The notes: a model not told the origin generated them from the letters alone. DNA of 64,000 bases from Desulfocapsa sp. (GCA_030145625.1 JAQYVF010000005.1:25312-89311); one strand, 5' to 3'. Shown: positions 18,093 through 28,490, counted from the stretch's first letter. A program made the numbers and translations.

Positions 18093-19181
18093 ATGGCTAA
18101 AATAGATCAACTTCTCAAATTCATGGTAAAAGCTGGTGCCTCCGATCTACATCTTAGTTCCAACAGCCTGCCCAAACTAAGAATTGATGGGGATATGCGT
18201 TCCGTTACAGGTGAAAAATCTGTTAAACTGACTGCTGTGCAGGTGCATGGGTTTCTGGAAGAGATAGTTCCCGATCGTAATCAAAAGGAATTTGCCGACA
18301 CACGGGATACGGATTTTGCTTATGAAATAAATAGGTTAGGCCGATTCAGGGTAAACGTTTTTAATGATTTGAACGGGATCGGGGCAGTTTTTCGTTATAT
18401 CCCCCAGAAAATTATGAGCTTGGAAGATCTCAATATGCCGTCGGTTTTTAAAGAGTTCTGCGCATTGAGTAAGGGCCTCGTACTGGTTACAGGGCCTACG
18501 GGCAGCGGTAAGTCAACAACGCTGGCGGCAATGGTCGATTATGTAAATAGGCAGAGACAGGATCATATAGTAACTATTGAGGATCCAGTAGAATTTGTCC
18601 ATCAGAACAACAAATGTCTTATAAACCAACGTGAGGTTCAAACACATACCGATAGCTTTCAAAAGGCATTGAGGGCAGCATTGCGGCAGGATCCAGACAT
18701 CATTCTGGTTGGTGAATTGCGAGATCTGGAAACAACTGCAATAGCCATTGAAACCGCCGAAACTGGTCATCTGGTCTTTGGAACGCTTCATACATCGACC
18801 GCTGCCAGCACCATCGATAGAATTGTCGATCAATTCCCCGCTGAAGGGCAGGCCCAAATACGTACCATGCTGGCTTCATCCTTAAAAGGGGTCGTCTGCC
18901 AAAATTTATTGAAGAAAATAGATAAAGGCCGTGTTGCTGCCATGGAGATTCTGGTTGTCAATGCCGCCATTTCCAACAACATCCGAGAAGGTAAGACCCA
19001 CCAGATTCCAAGTGCAATTCAAACAGGAAAACGACTCGGGATGCAACTTCTCAACTCACACCTTATTGAGTTAGTTCAACAGAAGATAGTTGCCCCTGAT
19101 GAGGCGTATCTCAAGGCCGTTGACAAGGACGATATCACTGCCAAGTTGCGCTCTGCTGGTTTTGCCATACAGGTTGAGTAA
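18093..19181 (+). CDS. pilT: PilT/PilU-type retraction ATPase
   Basis: 362 residues from the ATG at 18093 (GAGGTG upstream); the track's 18081 GTG lies inside the preceding stop. Features of PilT family motors: MVKAGASDLHLS at the N-terminus, Walker A GPTGSGKST near 135, an Asp box, Walker B-like IILVGELRD near 205, and the His box TGHLVFGTLHT. These hexameric ATPases power type IV pilus retraction at the inner membrane. No other pilus gene is in the window, and the C-terminal AIRNLIRE motif typical of PilT is replaced by divergent sequence, so a PilU-like or specialised role is likely. Confidence 0.9.
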   Translation: MAKIDQLLKFMVKAGASDLHLSSNSLPKLRIDGDMRSVTGEKSVKLTAVQVHGFLEEIVPDRNQKEFADTRDTDFAYEINRLGRFRVNVFNDLNGIGAVFRYIPQKIMSLEDLNMPSVFKEFCALSKGLVLVTGPTGSGKSTTLAAMVDYVNRQRQDHIVTIEDPVEFVHQNNKCLINQREVQTHTDSFQKALRAALRQDPDIILVGELRDLETTAIAIETAETGHLVFGTLHTSTAASTIDRIVDQFPAEGQAQIRTMLASSLKGVVCQNLLKKIDKGRVAAMEILVVNAAISNNIREGKTHQIPSAIQTGKRLGMQLLNSHLIELVQQKIVAPDEAYLKAVDKDDITAKLRSAGFAIQVE

Positions 19182-19292
19182 AGTCAGGTTCTCAAGAACA
19201 GCCTGGAAAATCAAACAATAAGAAGTTAGAAGATCTCCATTGCCAATCGCCGTAACAATACTTTATCTTGTGTATTGAGATTATTCCTATTC

Positions 19293-19491
19293 ATCTTCGA
19301 TTTCGGGAGTCAAGACATCTCCTTTCTCAAAACTTTTGATCGATCCTGCGGTGTTCAGGAAGCATGTTAACTTCCTGTATGTCTGGAAAAAGTGAACCTT
19401 ACCCCTGCCAATACTATTTGACTTTCCTCCTCCTCATATCATATGACTGCGAGAAGGTTGTATCAAATCTTATTACGATAAATCTTCAGTT
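19293..19491. repeat. Direct repeat R1, copy 2 (right flank of cNMP/pilT cassette)
   Basis: 199 bp nearly identical to 16913-17108. Here TTGACT (19418) is followed after 18 nt by TATGAC, a better promoter spacing than in copy 1. The few differences are single substitutions and 1-3 bp insertions. Confidence 0.85.
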
Positions 19492-19663
19492 TTCCCTTTA
19501 CTCATTAAGTTGAGATTGCATTGGCAAGATCTCAGATTCAACTTGTTTACAAACAAATCAATCTGTCTCTCTTTATTTTCACCTACCACAAGGTAGGTGT
19601 CGTAATGTATAATAATAATTGTTTAGAATTTGTATATAAGCGGCAATCTTTATTCTCTTTTGG

Positions 19664-19742
19664 GTAAATACCCCGCTGCTTGCAGCGTTAATATGGTCAA
19701 CAATAATTGTTGAGATCCCCCGTGGCTTGTCGCGGGGAGTTC
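19664..19742. repeat. Two REP-like palindromes
   Basis: CCCCGCTGCTTGCAGCG and CCCCGTGGCTTGTCGCGGGG are imperfect GC-rich palindromes in otherwise AT-rich DNA, of the type mobilised by RAYT transposases. They lie just upstream of the DUF3604 start; the second could also act as a 5' leader hairpin. A RAYT-like pseudogene exists at 50305-51105, though a link is not shown. Confidence 0.5.
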
Positions 19743-19773
19743 CATTTAACAAAAACGTACCGGAGGTAGAAAA

Positions 19774-21717
19774 ATGAGCATTAGAAATAATCTGCTAAAA
19801 GTGTTTTTTCTGTCCTTGGCGATGATGTCATTGCCGGGCGGGGCGATCGCATCGGACATCGGGAGTCCCAACCTTGAGGTTATCAAAGGACTTTACCCCG
19901 GCAATGCCTATTCGCCTTATGCCAAGCGATTATTTCCCAGCCGGGTGTACTGGGGCGAGACACACCTGCACACTGGGCTGTCGCTCGATGCTGGCTTGTT
20001 CGGCTGCACTCTTGGCCCCGAGGACGCCTACCGCTTAGCGCGCGGTGAAGAAATTATAGCATCGAGCGGCCAGCCGATCAAGCTGAGCCGTCCTCTCGAC
20101 TGGCTGGCGGTCACTGACCATTCCGACATAATGGGCGTCGCGACTGATATCCAGAATGGAGCGCCTAATATTATGGCTATTCCAAAGGGTAAGGAATGGG
20201 CTGAAGGTTTTGCAAAGGGCGGTGAGGCTGCGGCCAAAGCCGCGTTCGACCTGATTTCCCATTTTTCCCAGAATAAGATTCCCGAGGAGATTCTCAAACA
20301 ATACTCTCCCGGTTCTCCGATCTACAACAAGGTCTGGGAAAGGATCATTAAGGCAGGAGATCATTTCAACGACCCGGGCCACTTCACGGCCCTGATCGGT
20401 TTTGAGTGGACCTCGGTCCCCAAAGGCTTCAACCTGCATCGTAATGTAATCCTGCGAGACGACGGGATTCGGGCGCGACAGGTGGTTCCGTTGACCACTC
20501 AGCCGCCCATAGGCACTACGGACCCGCTGGATCTCTATCAGTGGCTGGCTGACTACGAAAACAAAACTGGTGGCCAGGCCTTTGCTTTGGCCCATAACGG
20601 CAACATGTCCAACGGATGGATGTTCCCTACGGTGGAAACCTATGCCGGCGGCAAGGTTGACAAGAACTATGTAGAGCAGCGCGCCAAGTGGGAACCGCTC
20701 TACGAGGTGACCCAGATAAAAGGTGACGGAGAGGCACACCCGTACCTGTCGCCCACCGATGAATTTGCCGACTACGAGACCTGGGAAGTGGGCAACCTCG
20801 ACATCACGGAACTCAAGAAGCCGGAAATGCTGAAACGGGAATACGCGCGCGAGGCGCTGAAGATTGGCCTTGCCCTCGAGACGAAGCTTGGCACAAACCC
20901 TTACAAGTTCGGCATGGTAGGTGCAACAGACAGCCATACCGGTCTGACAACAGCTGAGGAGGAGAACTTTTTCGGAAAATCCACCAGCACCGAACCTTCC
21001 GCAACACGAATATCGCATCCCTTTGTAGAAACAAAACTCGGCAGTTATCCGGGATATTCGTTAGCTGCTTCCGGCTACCAGGCAGTATGGGCCATGGAGA
21101 ATACCCGCGAGGCGATCTTCGACGCCATGAAACGCAAGGAGACCTATGCCACCACCGGACCACGCATGCTGGTACGTTTTTTCGGCGGCTGGGAGTTCGA
21201 CGACAATGACCTGCGCAGCCGCACCCCGGCCTTCATCGGCTACGAGAAGGGCGTGCCAATGGGCGGTGATCTTACCAAGGCCCCGAAAGGCAAGGCAGCG
21301 TCTTTCATGGTCTTTGCGCTGCGTGATCCGATCGGAGCAAATCTCGACCGTGTTCAGATCATCAAGGGTTGGCTCGACAAGGACGGCGAGACCCACGAGA
21401 AGATCTACGACGTGGCTGTTTCTGATGGCCGAACAATTGGAGCAAACGGACGCTGCAAGACGCCGGTAGGCAATACCGTAGACCTGGAGGCCGCGAACTG
21501 GACAAACACCATCGGCGCTTCTGAGCTCGCCACGGTCTGGACCGATCCTGATTTCGATCCGAATGTAAAGGCCTTCTACTACACCCGGATTCTTGAGATT
21601 CCGACACCACGCTGGGTGTTATATGACAAGGTTCGCCTGGGTGTGAAAATTCCGAAGGAGGCAAAACTGACCCACCAGGAGCGGGCCTACTCATCTCCGA
21701 TCTGGTACACACCATAG
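19774..21717 (+). CDS. DUF3604 exported protein (PHP-like metallohydrolase)
   Basis: 647 residues with a signal peptide ending AIASD and a strong GGAGG upstream of the ATG. The start of the mature domain, [16 protein letters not shown], and later TDHSD, FEWTSVP, AHNGNMS and GATDSHTG supply the conserved His/Asp metal ligands expected of DUF3604, a family distantly related to PHP phosphoesterases. The length is typical. It heads a five-gene same-strand operon with a parvulin and three HupE-like membrane proteins. The substrate of DUF3604 proteins is unknown to me; an exported metal-dependent hydrolase is the safe description. GC is higher than in the preceding repeats. Confidence 0.88.
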   Translation: MSIRNNLLKVFFLSLAMMSLPGGAIASDIGSPNLEVIKGLYPGNAYSPYAKRLFPSRVYWGETHLHTGLSLDAGLFGCTLGPEDAYRLARGEEIIASSGQPIKLSRPLDWLAVTDHSDIMGVATDIQNGAPNIMAIPKGKEWAEGFAKGGEAAAKAAFDLISHFSQNKIPEEILKQYSPGSPIYNKVWERIIKAGDHFNDPGHFTALIGFEWTSVPKGFNLHRNVILRDDGIRARQVVPLTTQPPIGTTDPLDLYQWLADYENKTGGQAFALAHNGNMSNGWMFPTVETYAGGKVDKNYVEQRAKWEPLYEVTQIKGDGEAHPYLSPTDEFADYETWEVGNLDITELKKPEMLKREYAREALKIGLALETKLGTNPYKFGMVGATDSHTGLTTAEEENFFGKSTSTEPSATRISHPFVETKLGSYPGYSLAASGYQAVWAMENTREAIFDAMKRKETYATTGPRMLVRFFGGWEFDDNDLRSRTPAFIGYEKGVPMGGDLTKAPKGKAASFMVFALRDPIGANLDRVQIIKGWLDKDGETHEKIYDVAVSDGRTIGANGRCKTPVGNTVDLEAANWTNTIGASELATVWTDPDFDPNVKAFYYTRILEIPTPRWVLYDKVRLGVKIPKEAKLTHQERAYSSPIWYTP

Positions 21718-21733
21718 GAGTTAATTGTAACCA

Positions 21734-22630
21734 ATGAAATCCTTATTGCGTGAGCCCCTGATTCATTTTCTGTGCATCGGTGCAGCGCTTTTTCTTCTCT
21801 TCGAGTTGTTTGACGATCCGGCAGGTCCGCAATCCAGCCGGATCGTCATTACAGATGGTCAGATTGAGTTCCTGAAAGCAAGTTATGCCCGGTCCCGGCA
21901 GCGCCCACCAACCGAGCAGGAACTACAGGGACTCATCGACAGCTACGTGCGCGAAGAGATCTTCTACCGTGAAGCACTGGCCCTGGGCCTGGACAAAGAT
22001 GACACGATTATCCGCAAACGTTTGAACCAGAAACTGGAGCTTATGAGCGATGATATCGCCGGGATTACAATTCCTTCTGGTGAACAACTCCAGGAGTTTT
22101 TGGAGACCCATGCAGAGAGTTTCAGAACCGAACCGCAGGTAGCGTTCCGCCATGTTTTTATTGATGTCGCTCAACGTGGTTACCAGGCAGACGATGAGGC
22201 TTCCAAACTACTTGCAGTATTGTCCGATGAAAAGAGCAACTCAGATCCGGTTACTCTGGGTGACAGACTGATGCTGCCGAAAACGTACATTCTTACCCCT
22301 GTCGGTGAAATTGCAAAGATGTTTGGCAAGCCATTCAGCCTTGAACTTATCAACAGCAAACCCGGCCAATGGACCGGTCCGGTTCAGTCAGGCTACGGTC
22401 TACACCTGATCCTGGTAACCGAGCATGTAGAAGGCAAACTGCCGCAGTTGGATGAAATCCGGGAGACTGTTGAATGGGAATGGTCTGCTGCTCACAGGAA
22501 AGAACTTAAAGAAAACATTTACAAGGAGATTCGCGAAAAATACACCATCGAGTTTGAACAACCGACAAGCAATGCAGGGAACTTTCAGGCGGTATCAGCA
22601 GCACAGGCAGCACAGGAGAAACAGCAATGA
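21734..22630 (+). CDS. Membrane-anchored parvulin-type peptidyl-prolyl isomerase
   Basis: 298 residues. One N-terminal transmembrane anchor (about 10-27), then a SurA/PpiD-like helical region (ELQGLIDSYVREEIFYREALALGLD) and a PpiC-type domain (about 115-265) with FRHVFI and GYGLHLILV. It assists folding in the periplasm by Xaa-Pro isomerisation. It begins 16 bp after DUF3604 and its end overlaps the next gene by 4 bp, so it is likely the dedicated chaperone for the operon's exported products; that dedication is inference. Confidence 0.87.
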   Translation: MKSLLREPLIHFLCIGAALFLLFELFDDPAGPQSSRIVITDGQIEFLKASYARSRQRPPTEQELQGLIDSYVREEIFYREALALGLDKDDTIIRKRLNQKLELMSDDIAGITIPSGEQLQEFLETHAESFRTEPQVAFRHVFIDVAQRGYQADDEASKLLAVLSDEKSNSDPVTLGDRLMLPKTYILTPVGEIAKMFGKPFSLELINSKPGQWTGPVQSGYGLHLILVTEHVEGKLPQLDEIRETVEWEWSAAHRKELKENIYKEIREKYTIEFEQPTSNAGNFQAVSAAQAAQEKQQ

Positions 22631-23640
22631 TGCGTTTGGCCTGGTTTCTTGTTTCTTTACTGTTGATTGCCTGCTCTATAGTGCCAGCCCTCGCCCACGA
22701 ATCCCAACCTGGAACGCTGGAAATACAACAAATGGCTGCGGACAGGTACGATGTCACCTGGAAAGCACCAATCTATTACGGTAAACCACATCCCGCCCGT
22801 TTGCAGTTGCCGGAAAACTGGAAGGACATTGTCCGGCCAACCGAACGGCGCATGGCTAACTCGATCATTTTTCGCTGGGTTGTTGACGTTGGCCCAGAAA
22901 GTATAGAGGGAGAAGTTCTCCGCTTCCCCGGTCTAGAATCCACCATAACAGATGTATATGTACGATTGACCCGACTTGATTCCACCATGATGACAGCGGT
23001 TGTCCGGCCGACCAAACCTTTTGTCGAATTGCGTGGTGAACGATCTTGGCATGCCACGGCTGCAGAATATATCGGTCTTGGTTTTTACCACATCTTGCTT
23101 GGAGTCGATCATCTCCTCTTCGTATTGGGCCTGCTGCTCATCGTGCAGGGCAGGATGATGCTGATCAAGACTATCACTTCTTTTACCGTTGCCCACAGCA
23201 TTACCCTCGCCATTGCCACCCTCGGCTTTGCCAGTATACCTCTGCCGCCACTTAATGCCGCCGTGGCACTCAGCATTCTTTTCCTGGGACCGGAGATCGT
23301 CCGCTCCTGGCGGAGTGAAACAAGCCTCACCATCAGCTATCCCTGGATCGTTGCCTTTGTGTTCGGCCTTCTCCACGGCTTTGGTTTTGCCAGTGGACTT
23401 TCCACAACCGGAATGCCCAAGGCTGAACTGCCCTGGGCCCTGCTCTGCTTTAATATCGGTGTCGAACTGGGACAACTGGCCTTTGTCTTCATCGCTCTGG
23501 CCCTTGCATGGTCGTTCAGGACTTTGGAGATTCGTTGGCCTCGTTGGGCACTGGCAATGCCTGGTTATACAGTGGGGAGCCTGGGTGCATACTGGACCAT
23601 CCAGCGGACAGTTATTCTCATCGGAGGCCTTTTGAAATGA
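22627..23640 (+). CDS. HupE/UreJ_2 family membrane protein
   Basis: 337 residues: signal peptide (PALAHE), a periplasmic domain of about 125 residues, then a multi-helix membrane domain with the family motif GFYHILLGVDHLLFVLGLL and a later HGFGFAS. HupE/UreJ relatives are linked with nickel or cobalt supply, but this second-type family with a large N-terminal domain is uncharacterised. ATG overlaps the upstream stop (ATGATG junction), and its own stop overlaps the next start. Confidence 0.85.
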   Translation: MMRLAWFLVSLLLIACSIVPALAHESQPGTLEIQQMAADRYDVTWKAPIYYGKPHPARLQLPENWKDIVRPTERRMANSIIFRWVVDVGPESIEGEVLRFPGLESTITDVYVRLTRLDSTMMTAVVRPTKPFVELRGERSWHATAAEYIGLGFYHILLGVDHLLFVLGLLLIVQGRMMLIKTITSFTVAHSITLAIATLGFASIPLPPLNAAVALSILFLGPEIVRSWRSETSLTISYPWIVAFVFGLLHGFGFASGLSTTGMPKAELPWALLCFNIGVELGQLAFVFIALALAWSFRTLEIRWPRWALAMPGYTVGSLGAYWTIQRTVILIGGLLK

Positions 23641-24248
23641 AAAAGGAATTGAGATATCTGAATTCGCTTGTCTGGTTACTCGTGTTGGCAGGATATTTTT
23701 TCTTCACACCGTCTGCCCATGCCCATGTTCAACAGGGCCAGGCTGTCAGTTTTTTGACCGGCATTGAGCATCCCTGGTCAGGCCTTGACCATGTTCTGGC
23801 AATGATCGCCGTTGGTCTCTGGGGTGCACAACTTGGCAACCCTGCCATCTGGATTCTGCCGATAACCTTTCCCCTGGTAATGTCCTTTGGCGCCATGATG
23901 GGACTAATCGGCATACCGCTGCCAGGTATCGAGATTGGTATAGCAGTCTCGGCGATTGTGCTGGGGATAATGATCCTGGGCGAAGTACGTCTGAAATTGA
24001 TCGTGGCGGCAATCATAGTCGGCTGTTTTGCTATTTTTCACGGCCATGCCCATGGCACTGAACTGCCCGCTGGGCAGAGCGGGCTTCTCTACAGCATGGG
24101 ATTTGTCATCGCTACGGGATGTTTGCACGCTGTTGGTATCGGTATCGGCCTGATCCACCGCTGGCCTATAGGTAAACTTGCGCTACGTGGTTCTGGAGGA
24201 TTGATAGCGGCAATGGGCATTTTTTTTCTATGGCAGGCGGTAGTATGA
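23637..24248 (+). CDS. hupE: HupE/UreJ family membrane protein
   Basis: 203 residues from the ATGA overlap at 23637; the track extends upstream in a frame inside the preceding gene. Signal peptide to SAHAH, then about six helices with IEHPWSGLDHVLAMIAVGLWG and FAIFHGHAHGTELP, both diagnostic of HupE/UreJ, with histidines expected to bind Ni or Co. Its role as a secondary metal permease is family knowledge. Sits between two other HupE-like genes. Confidence 0.88.
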   Translation: MKKELRYLNSLVWLLVLAGYFFFTPSAHAHVQQGQAVSFLTGIEHPWSGLDHVLAMIAVGLWGAQLGNPAIWILPITFPLVMSFGAMMGLIGIPLPGIEIGIAVSAIVLGIMILGEVRLKLIVAAIIVGCFAIFHGHAHGTELPAGQSGLLYSMGFVIATGCLHAVGIGIGLIHRWPIGKLALRGSGGLIAAMGIFFLWQAVV

Positions 24249-24859
24249 AAACACATAAAGCATTAACAGCAGGTTTATTCTCCGGTGTAGCTGCTGCGAT
24301 GGTATTCCTCATGCCCAATGTCGCTGCAGCCCACCTGGTGACAACAGGCATGGGCCCTGTCTATGACGGTATCGGGCATTTACTGCTGACACCCGAGGAC
24401 CTGGTACCGGCAGTGGCAGTTGCCCTGTATGCAGGTCTACGTGGAAAAGCTCTTGGGCGGCGTGCCCTTTTCTTTTTCCCGCTTGCCTGGCTGGCAGGAG
24501 GTTTTGCAGGACTTATGACAACCGGAACTCCCGCCTTTCCTTTGCCAGTGCTCTCGTTTCTCCTCCTGGGAAGTCTTATAGCGGCTGACTTAAACCTTCC
24601 AGACAATATTGTCAGCACACTAGTTATAGCTATCGGCATCACCCACGGTTTTTATAATGGTACAGCCATGGAAGGTAGGCCGGGGATTTCGGGATTGTTC
24701 GGTATTACTGCTACATTGTTTGTCATGGTCGCCATTGCCTCTGCCTTTGTTGTTTCTCTCCAGGCTGCCTGGACAAGAGTGGCGGTCAGAGTCACCGGCA
24801 GCTGGATAGCGGCCGTGGGGCTACTTATGCTTGGCTGGCTGGCAAAAGGAGCCGGTTAA
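24245..24859 (+). CDS. HupE-like membrane protein, divergent
   Basis: 204 residues from the ATGA overlap at 24245. It has a signal peptide (VAAAH), GIGHLLLTPEDLVPAVAVALYAGL in place of the HupE GxDH motif, several helices, and GITHGFYNGTAM. The histidine positions resemble HupE but the first motif is changed, so it may be a diverged third paralogue. It ends the operon; an R2 repeat begins only 12 bp downstream. Confidence 0.75.
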   Translation: MKTHKALTAGLFSGVAAAMVFLMPNVAAAHLVTTGMGPVYDGIGHLLLTPEDLVPAVAVALYAGLRGKALGRRALFFFPLAWLAGGFAGLMTTGTPAFPLPVLSFLLLGSLIAADLNLPDNIVSTLVIAIGITHGFYNGTAMEGRPGISGLFGITATLFVMVAIASAFVVSLQAAWTRVAVRVTGSWIAAVGLLMLGWLAKGAG

Positions 24860-24870
24860 GCTAAGTGTTA

Positions 24871-25018
24871 AAATTGCCACTTCAAATCTCAACGAAATAA
24901 CAATTCCTCTCAAGTTGAGGTTGTCTGCGACAGGATCAGATTTGTGCTGAACACGGATTCCAAAAGTCATAGCAGGAAGTCATTGCAGGACAAGCATTTA
25001 ATATTTTCCCTGCTATTC
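24871..25018. repeat. Dispersed repeat R2, copy B (most complete)
   Basis: The first part (TCAAATCTCAACGAAATAAC) matches 43253-43311 almost base for base; the second part (CTGCGACA, ATTTGTGCT, CCAAAAGTCAT) matches 16789-16870. This copy joins both halves, so the others are likely partial. Confidence 0.7.
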
Positions 25019-25209
25019 CATATAGTTGGCCGACTCCCACCAAGTTAAGATACCCACCCATCGCCGCTTTAAGTATCCGATTCAGAAAATAAAAAATTTC
25101 CTCTATATCATACTTGATCTCACCTTTTCTCCAAAACCATCAGATCAAGAATAACCTACTGTTACTCAGGCTCTTATCCTGGATAACCAACGCGGGCATA
25201 TATTCCTAT

Positions 25210-27789
25210 TCAATTTTTTTCCTGATCCAGCAATTCTCTTACAACTCTTACAAGGTTATCCATCATCAAAGGTTTCGGAACATACCTGCTAATGCCAAGA
25301 GCCAGAGCTTTTTCTTTGTAGATTGTTTCGCTGTAACCGCTGCAGAGTATTATTGATAAATCGGGGCGAATTTCTTTGATTTTCTGAGTGAGCTGTAGGC
25401 CGTTCAGGTAGGGCATGGACATATCGGTAATGACAAGGTCATAATCGTTCGGATGTTTTTCAAAATCTTGCATCGCCAACAGAGAATCCGTAAAAGTAGC
25501 TATTTTATAACCGTATAGCCTAAGAACTTCAGATGCAAGATTGACTATGATTTCCTCATCGTCAACAAACATAATTCGTTCATTGCCGCCACAGACCGGT
25601 TCTTCATCTACTTGTGTCAAGTAATCAACCGACCTCGCATTAACCACAGGTAAATATACATGAAAAGACGTACCTTGACCGGGTTCACTGTAGACATTTA
25701 TATATCCATTGCACCCCATAACGATTCCATGGACAACTGCAAGACCAAGTCCGGTCCCCTTGCCTAGTTCTTTGGTAGTGAAATAGGGTTCGAAAATTTT
25801 TTCCTTTGTTTCCTTATCCATACCACATCCAGTATCACTTACCTCAAGGCAGATATATTTCCCCGGCATAATTTTCAATTCAGAAATCATGCCACTATCA
25901 TCAATGGTAACCTCCTGCAATGAAATTCCCAATATACCACCTGATTCCATCATGGCATGGTAAGCGTTTGTGGCAAGATTCATTATAATCTGGTGAATCT
26001 GAGTCGGATCAGCCAGGACATTTGCATCGCTGTTAATATTCCGCTTCAGTTCAATTGAACTCGGGATTGACGAACGCAGAAGTTTTAGAGCTTCTTTTAT
26101 AATGAGAGATACCTGCAGAGGTCTTTTGGCATATTCAGTCTGGCGACTGAAGGTAAGGATCTGACCAACAAGATCTGTTGCCCTCTCAGTAGCGCAATGG
26201 ATCTGTTTCAGGTCATCACTGATCTCCGCATCATCACCTACTCGCCTCATGGCTAACTGGCAATACCCGTAAATTGCCGTCAGAATATTATTGAAGTCAT
26301 GGGCAATTCCACCTGCCAAAGTACCAATGGCTTCCATTTTCTGGGCTTGTTGCAGTTTAATTTCAAGCTCTTTTTTCTCAGTAATATCTTTGGCGATATG
26401 AACAACATGAGTAAACTCACCGTGTTCATCAAGAACAGGCGATGTGGTTATCAAAAAGTTTTTCCCGAGATTCCGGTGTTCAATCTCAGAGGAGCTTACC
26501 TGACAGCTGCTTATTGTATCAATACCAGGACAGCCATCGCAGGCCGACAATCTGTCATTAAACACTTCATAACAAAATTTGCCTATTAAGGTACCAGGTT
26601 CCGCATTAAGTATTTTATACGCTGCCTGATTTGCCTTGATAATCTGGAGTTTACTGTTCATGATAGTAACAATATCACCAATGCTGTCAAAAGTCCTTTC
26701 CCACTCCTTTTTGCTTTTAGAGAGCTGTCGTTCTGCTTGTTTTCGTTCATCAACCTCCATACCGAGTTTGGCAACCGTTTTTTTCAACCTGGAACGAGAA
26801 CTCTCAAGCTTACCAATTAATTTACCAAAACTGAGACAAAGGACGACCAGTGAAACCGCCAACAAAAAGCAGGAAAAAGTAACTGACCGAAAAACAAAAG
26901 TCTTTTTTGCTAAAAGCATCTCAGTGAGATCCTGCATCACAACAAAACCACCTATTGATTTACCCTGAAAATCATGAAACACCGGATAGGCATGCAAAAG
27001 ATATGAATTTCCATCAATGGTCACTGGTTGGTTATCACCTATAATATCAAGATCAAGAGATAGTTGTTGAAAAAAAGGGTCATTATGACTGGTTAAGATG
27101 TATTCCCCAAAGGAAAGAGATTCATCTTGCAGAAAGTTGGTCACCTTTTGCCACCTATCCGCCACAAAAAAGGTGGCCAGATGGCCAGAAAGCTGTTTGC
27201 GCAAGGATTCCAAAATACTACGCACATCAAATCCTAACTCAACTACACCGATATAGGAGCCTTGATAAAAAACAGGCTGAATAATCCGGTAAAAGGCACC
27301 ATGAACGCCGATTTCGTAACATGTTAAAGGAGTTTTGGTTTTATGGACATGTTGCACCGCAGGTCGAATTTTTCTTAGATCGTCACCAAATTTCTCCGGT
27401 TTGTGCATACGTAGAAAAGAGCTACCATCCGGATAATGAAAATGCATCACATGCAGATGTTTATTTTCACGTTTCAATTCCTCATAGAGCGGAAGGGTAA
27501 GACGATAAAGTGAATCACGATCTTGGGCAGCCAATGCCCTAAGAATCTCTTCATTGGTATTTAAAAGGGTAACGAGCCGTTGTTCATACGGCATGAAAGA
27601 ATAAAGGGTTATATCCTTAACGACAGAATATATGGACTTTTCTTTTTCAAGAATAACCTGATCAATTGTCCTGTTATGGAGTTTGATGCCTTCATAACAA
27701 AAAAGAACAGCAAGAGATGTAACAACAAGCATGACAACTATAATCGCTTTACTTTTCTCGCTTCCGGGGAAAAATTTAGACAGATGCAT
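25210..27789 (-). CDS. Hybrid sensor histidine kinase (Cache-like sensor, PAS, HisKA, HATPase, REC)
   Basis: 859 residues. TM1 near 15-35, a large periplasmic region (about 36-300) resembling double-Cache sensors (MHFHYPDGSSFLRMHKPEKFGDD), TM2 around 300-322, a coiled segment, PAS (about 355-470) with a cysteine-rich CDGCPGID piece, HisKA with GGIAHDFNN, HATPase_c (DTGCGMD, GKGTGLGLA) and a C-terminal receiver with LVITDMSMP and the KP motif YVPKPLMMD. The MHKPEKFGDDL segment occurs in methyl-accepting and kinase Cache domains in sulfate reducers. It stands alone, so its target is unknown. A degraded copy of its last ~35 codons exists at 48011-48114. Confidence 0.92.
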   Translation of the reverse strand: MHLSKFFPGSEKSKAIIVVMLVVTSLAVLFCYEGIKLHNRTIDQVILEKEKSIYSVVKDITLYSFMPYEQRLVTLLNTNEEILRALAAQDRDSLYRLTLPLYEELKRENKHLHVMHFHYPDGSSFLRMHKPEKFGDDLRKIRPAVQHVHKTKTPLTCYEIGVHGAFYRIIQPVFYQGSYIGVVELGFDVRSILESLRKQLSGHLATFFVADRWQKVTNFLQDESLSFGEYILTSHNDPFFQQLSLDLDIIGDNQPVTIDGNSYLLHAYPVFHDFQGKSIGGFVVMQDLTEMLLAKKTFVFRSVTFSCFLLAVSLVVLCLSFGKLIGKLESSRSRLKKTVAKLGMEVDERKQAERQLSKSKKEWERTFDSIGDIVTIMNSKLQIIKANQAAYKILNAEPGTLIGKFCYEVFNDRLSACDGCPGIDTISSCQVSSSEIEHRNLGKNFLITTSPVLDEHGEFTHVVHIAKDITEKKELEIKLQQAQKMEAIGTLAGGIAHDFNNILTAIYGYCQLAMRRVGDDAEISDDLKQIHCATERATDLVGQILTFSRQTEYAKRPLQVSLIIKEALKLLRSSIPSSIELKRNINSDANVLADPTQIHQIIMNLATNAYHAMMESGGILGISLQEVTIDDSGMISELKIMPGKYICLEVSDTGCGMDKETKEKIFEPYFTTKELGKGTGLGLAVVHGIVMGCNGYINVYSEPGQGTSFHVYLPVVNARSVDYLTQVDEEPVCGGNERIMFVDDEEIIVNLASEVLRLYGYKIATFTDSLLAMQDFEKHPNDYDLVITDMSMPYLNGLQLTQKIKEIRPDLSIILCSGYSETIYKEKALALGISRYVPKPLMMDNLVRVVRELLDQEKN

Positions 27790-28490
27790 ATTACAGATGA
27801 CAATTAATTGGTTTTTTAGATCATCATTTTGAGAGATAAGGCCAATTGCTCACTCACGCAATTTATACCCACCCAACATTTCAACTCAACTTTCGAGAGT
27901 AGTCCCCCGAACATACTTCAGGTGTAACCCTACGAATATATATATTTTTTCACAAAATCAAAACAAAAACAGTGAGCATAACAGGAGACATACAGCTCAC
28001 TGAAGAATGCAAGATACCAGATTTTTACATTTTTGAAAGCAGATTACAAATACTAGACCAATATCCCACCAAAAAAGATGAACGACATAGAATTGTTTAT
28101 CTTTCTCAAATTGTAAACAATTTCCGCAATTACAAAACCGTGCTTACTCCAATTTTTGCCTAACTATACAATGATACTAGAATCCACCGAATAACAATAA
28201 AGGGAAGCACAACAGGTATTGGCGCAGCTCACAGGGCATACCTATATTGCTGCAGAGAAGACAAAACAAGGAAACCGAACAAGAGAAGAAAGCGATTTTT
28301 GATCATCTGGCCGCCTAAGAAATCCGCAGGTAGCAAGATAGGCTAAGCAATTCAAAACAATGCTTACTCTGCAACTCATACAGGGCAATAAGGGGCATCA
28401 GTCAGGAGCCCCTTGCCTTCCCCGAACATGAAAAACAGTATCTTTTTAGAATGCTTATTAAGAAAATACCAAAGAGAACATGCTTCGTTT
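27790..28490. other. Intergenic region, possible gene remnants
   Basis: About 700 bp. A 63-codon ORF (27972-28163) and a frame near 28200-28300 (VLAQLTGHTYIAAEKTKQGN) look like leftovers, but I recognise no family. No RNA or repeat with copies elsewhere was found. Confidence 0.35.

Larger units (their letters stand above)
19182..19773. other. Intergenic region with R1 copy 2 and palindromes
   Basis: About 590 bp between pilT and the DUF3604 operon. It holds the second R1 copy (19293-19491) and two REP-like palindromes (19664-19742). An odd palindrome CAACAATAATTGTTG lies at about 19697-19711 and could be an operator. No ORF. Confidence 0.5.

Noticed and set aside
15829-19181. Complete diversity-generating retroelement
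   Set aside because: No reverse transcriptase, Avd or template repeat is present near the FISUMP gene, so only the target-like protein is claimed.
27972-28163. 63-codon ORF downstream of the kinase region
   Set aside because: No ribosome site or family; kept only as possible remnant within the intergenic entry.
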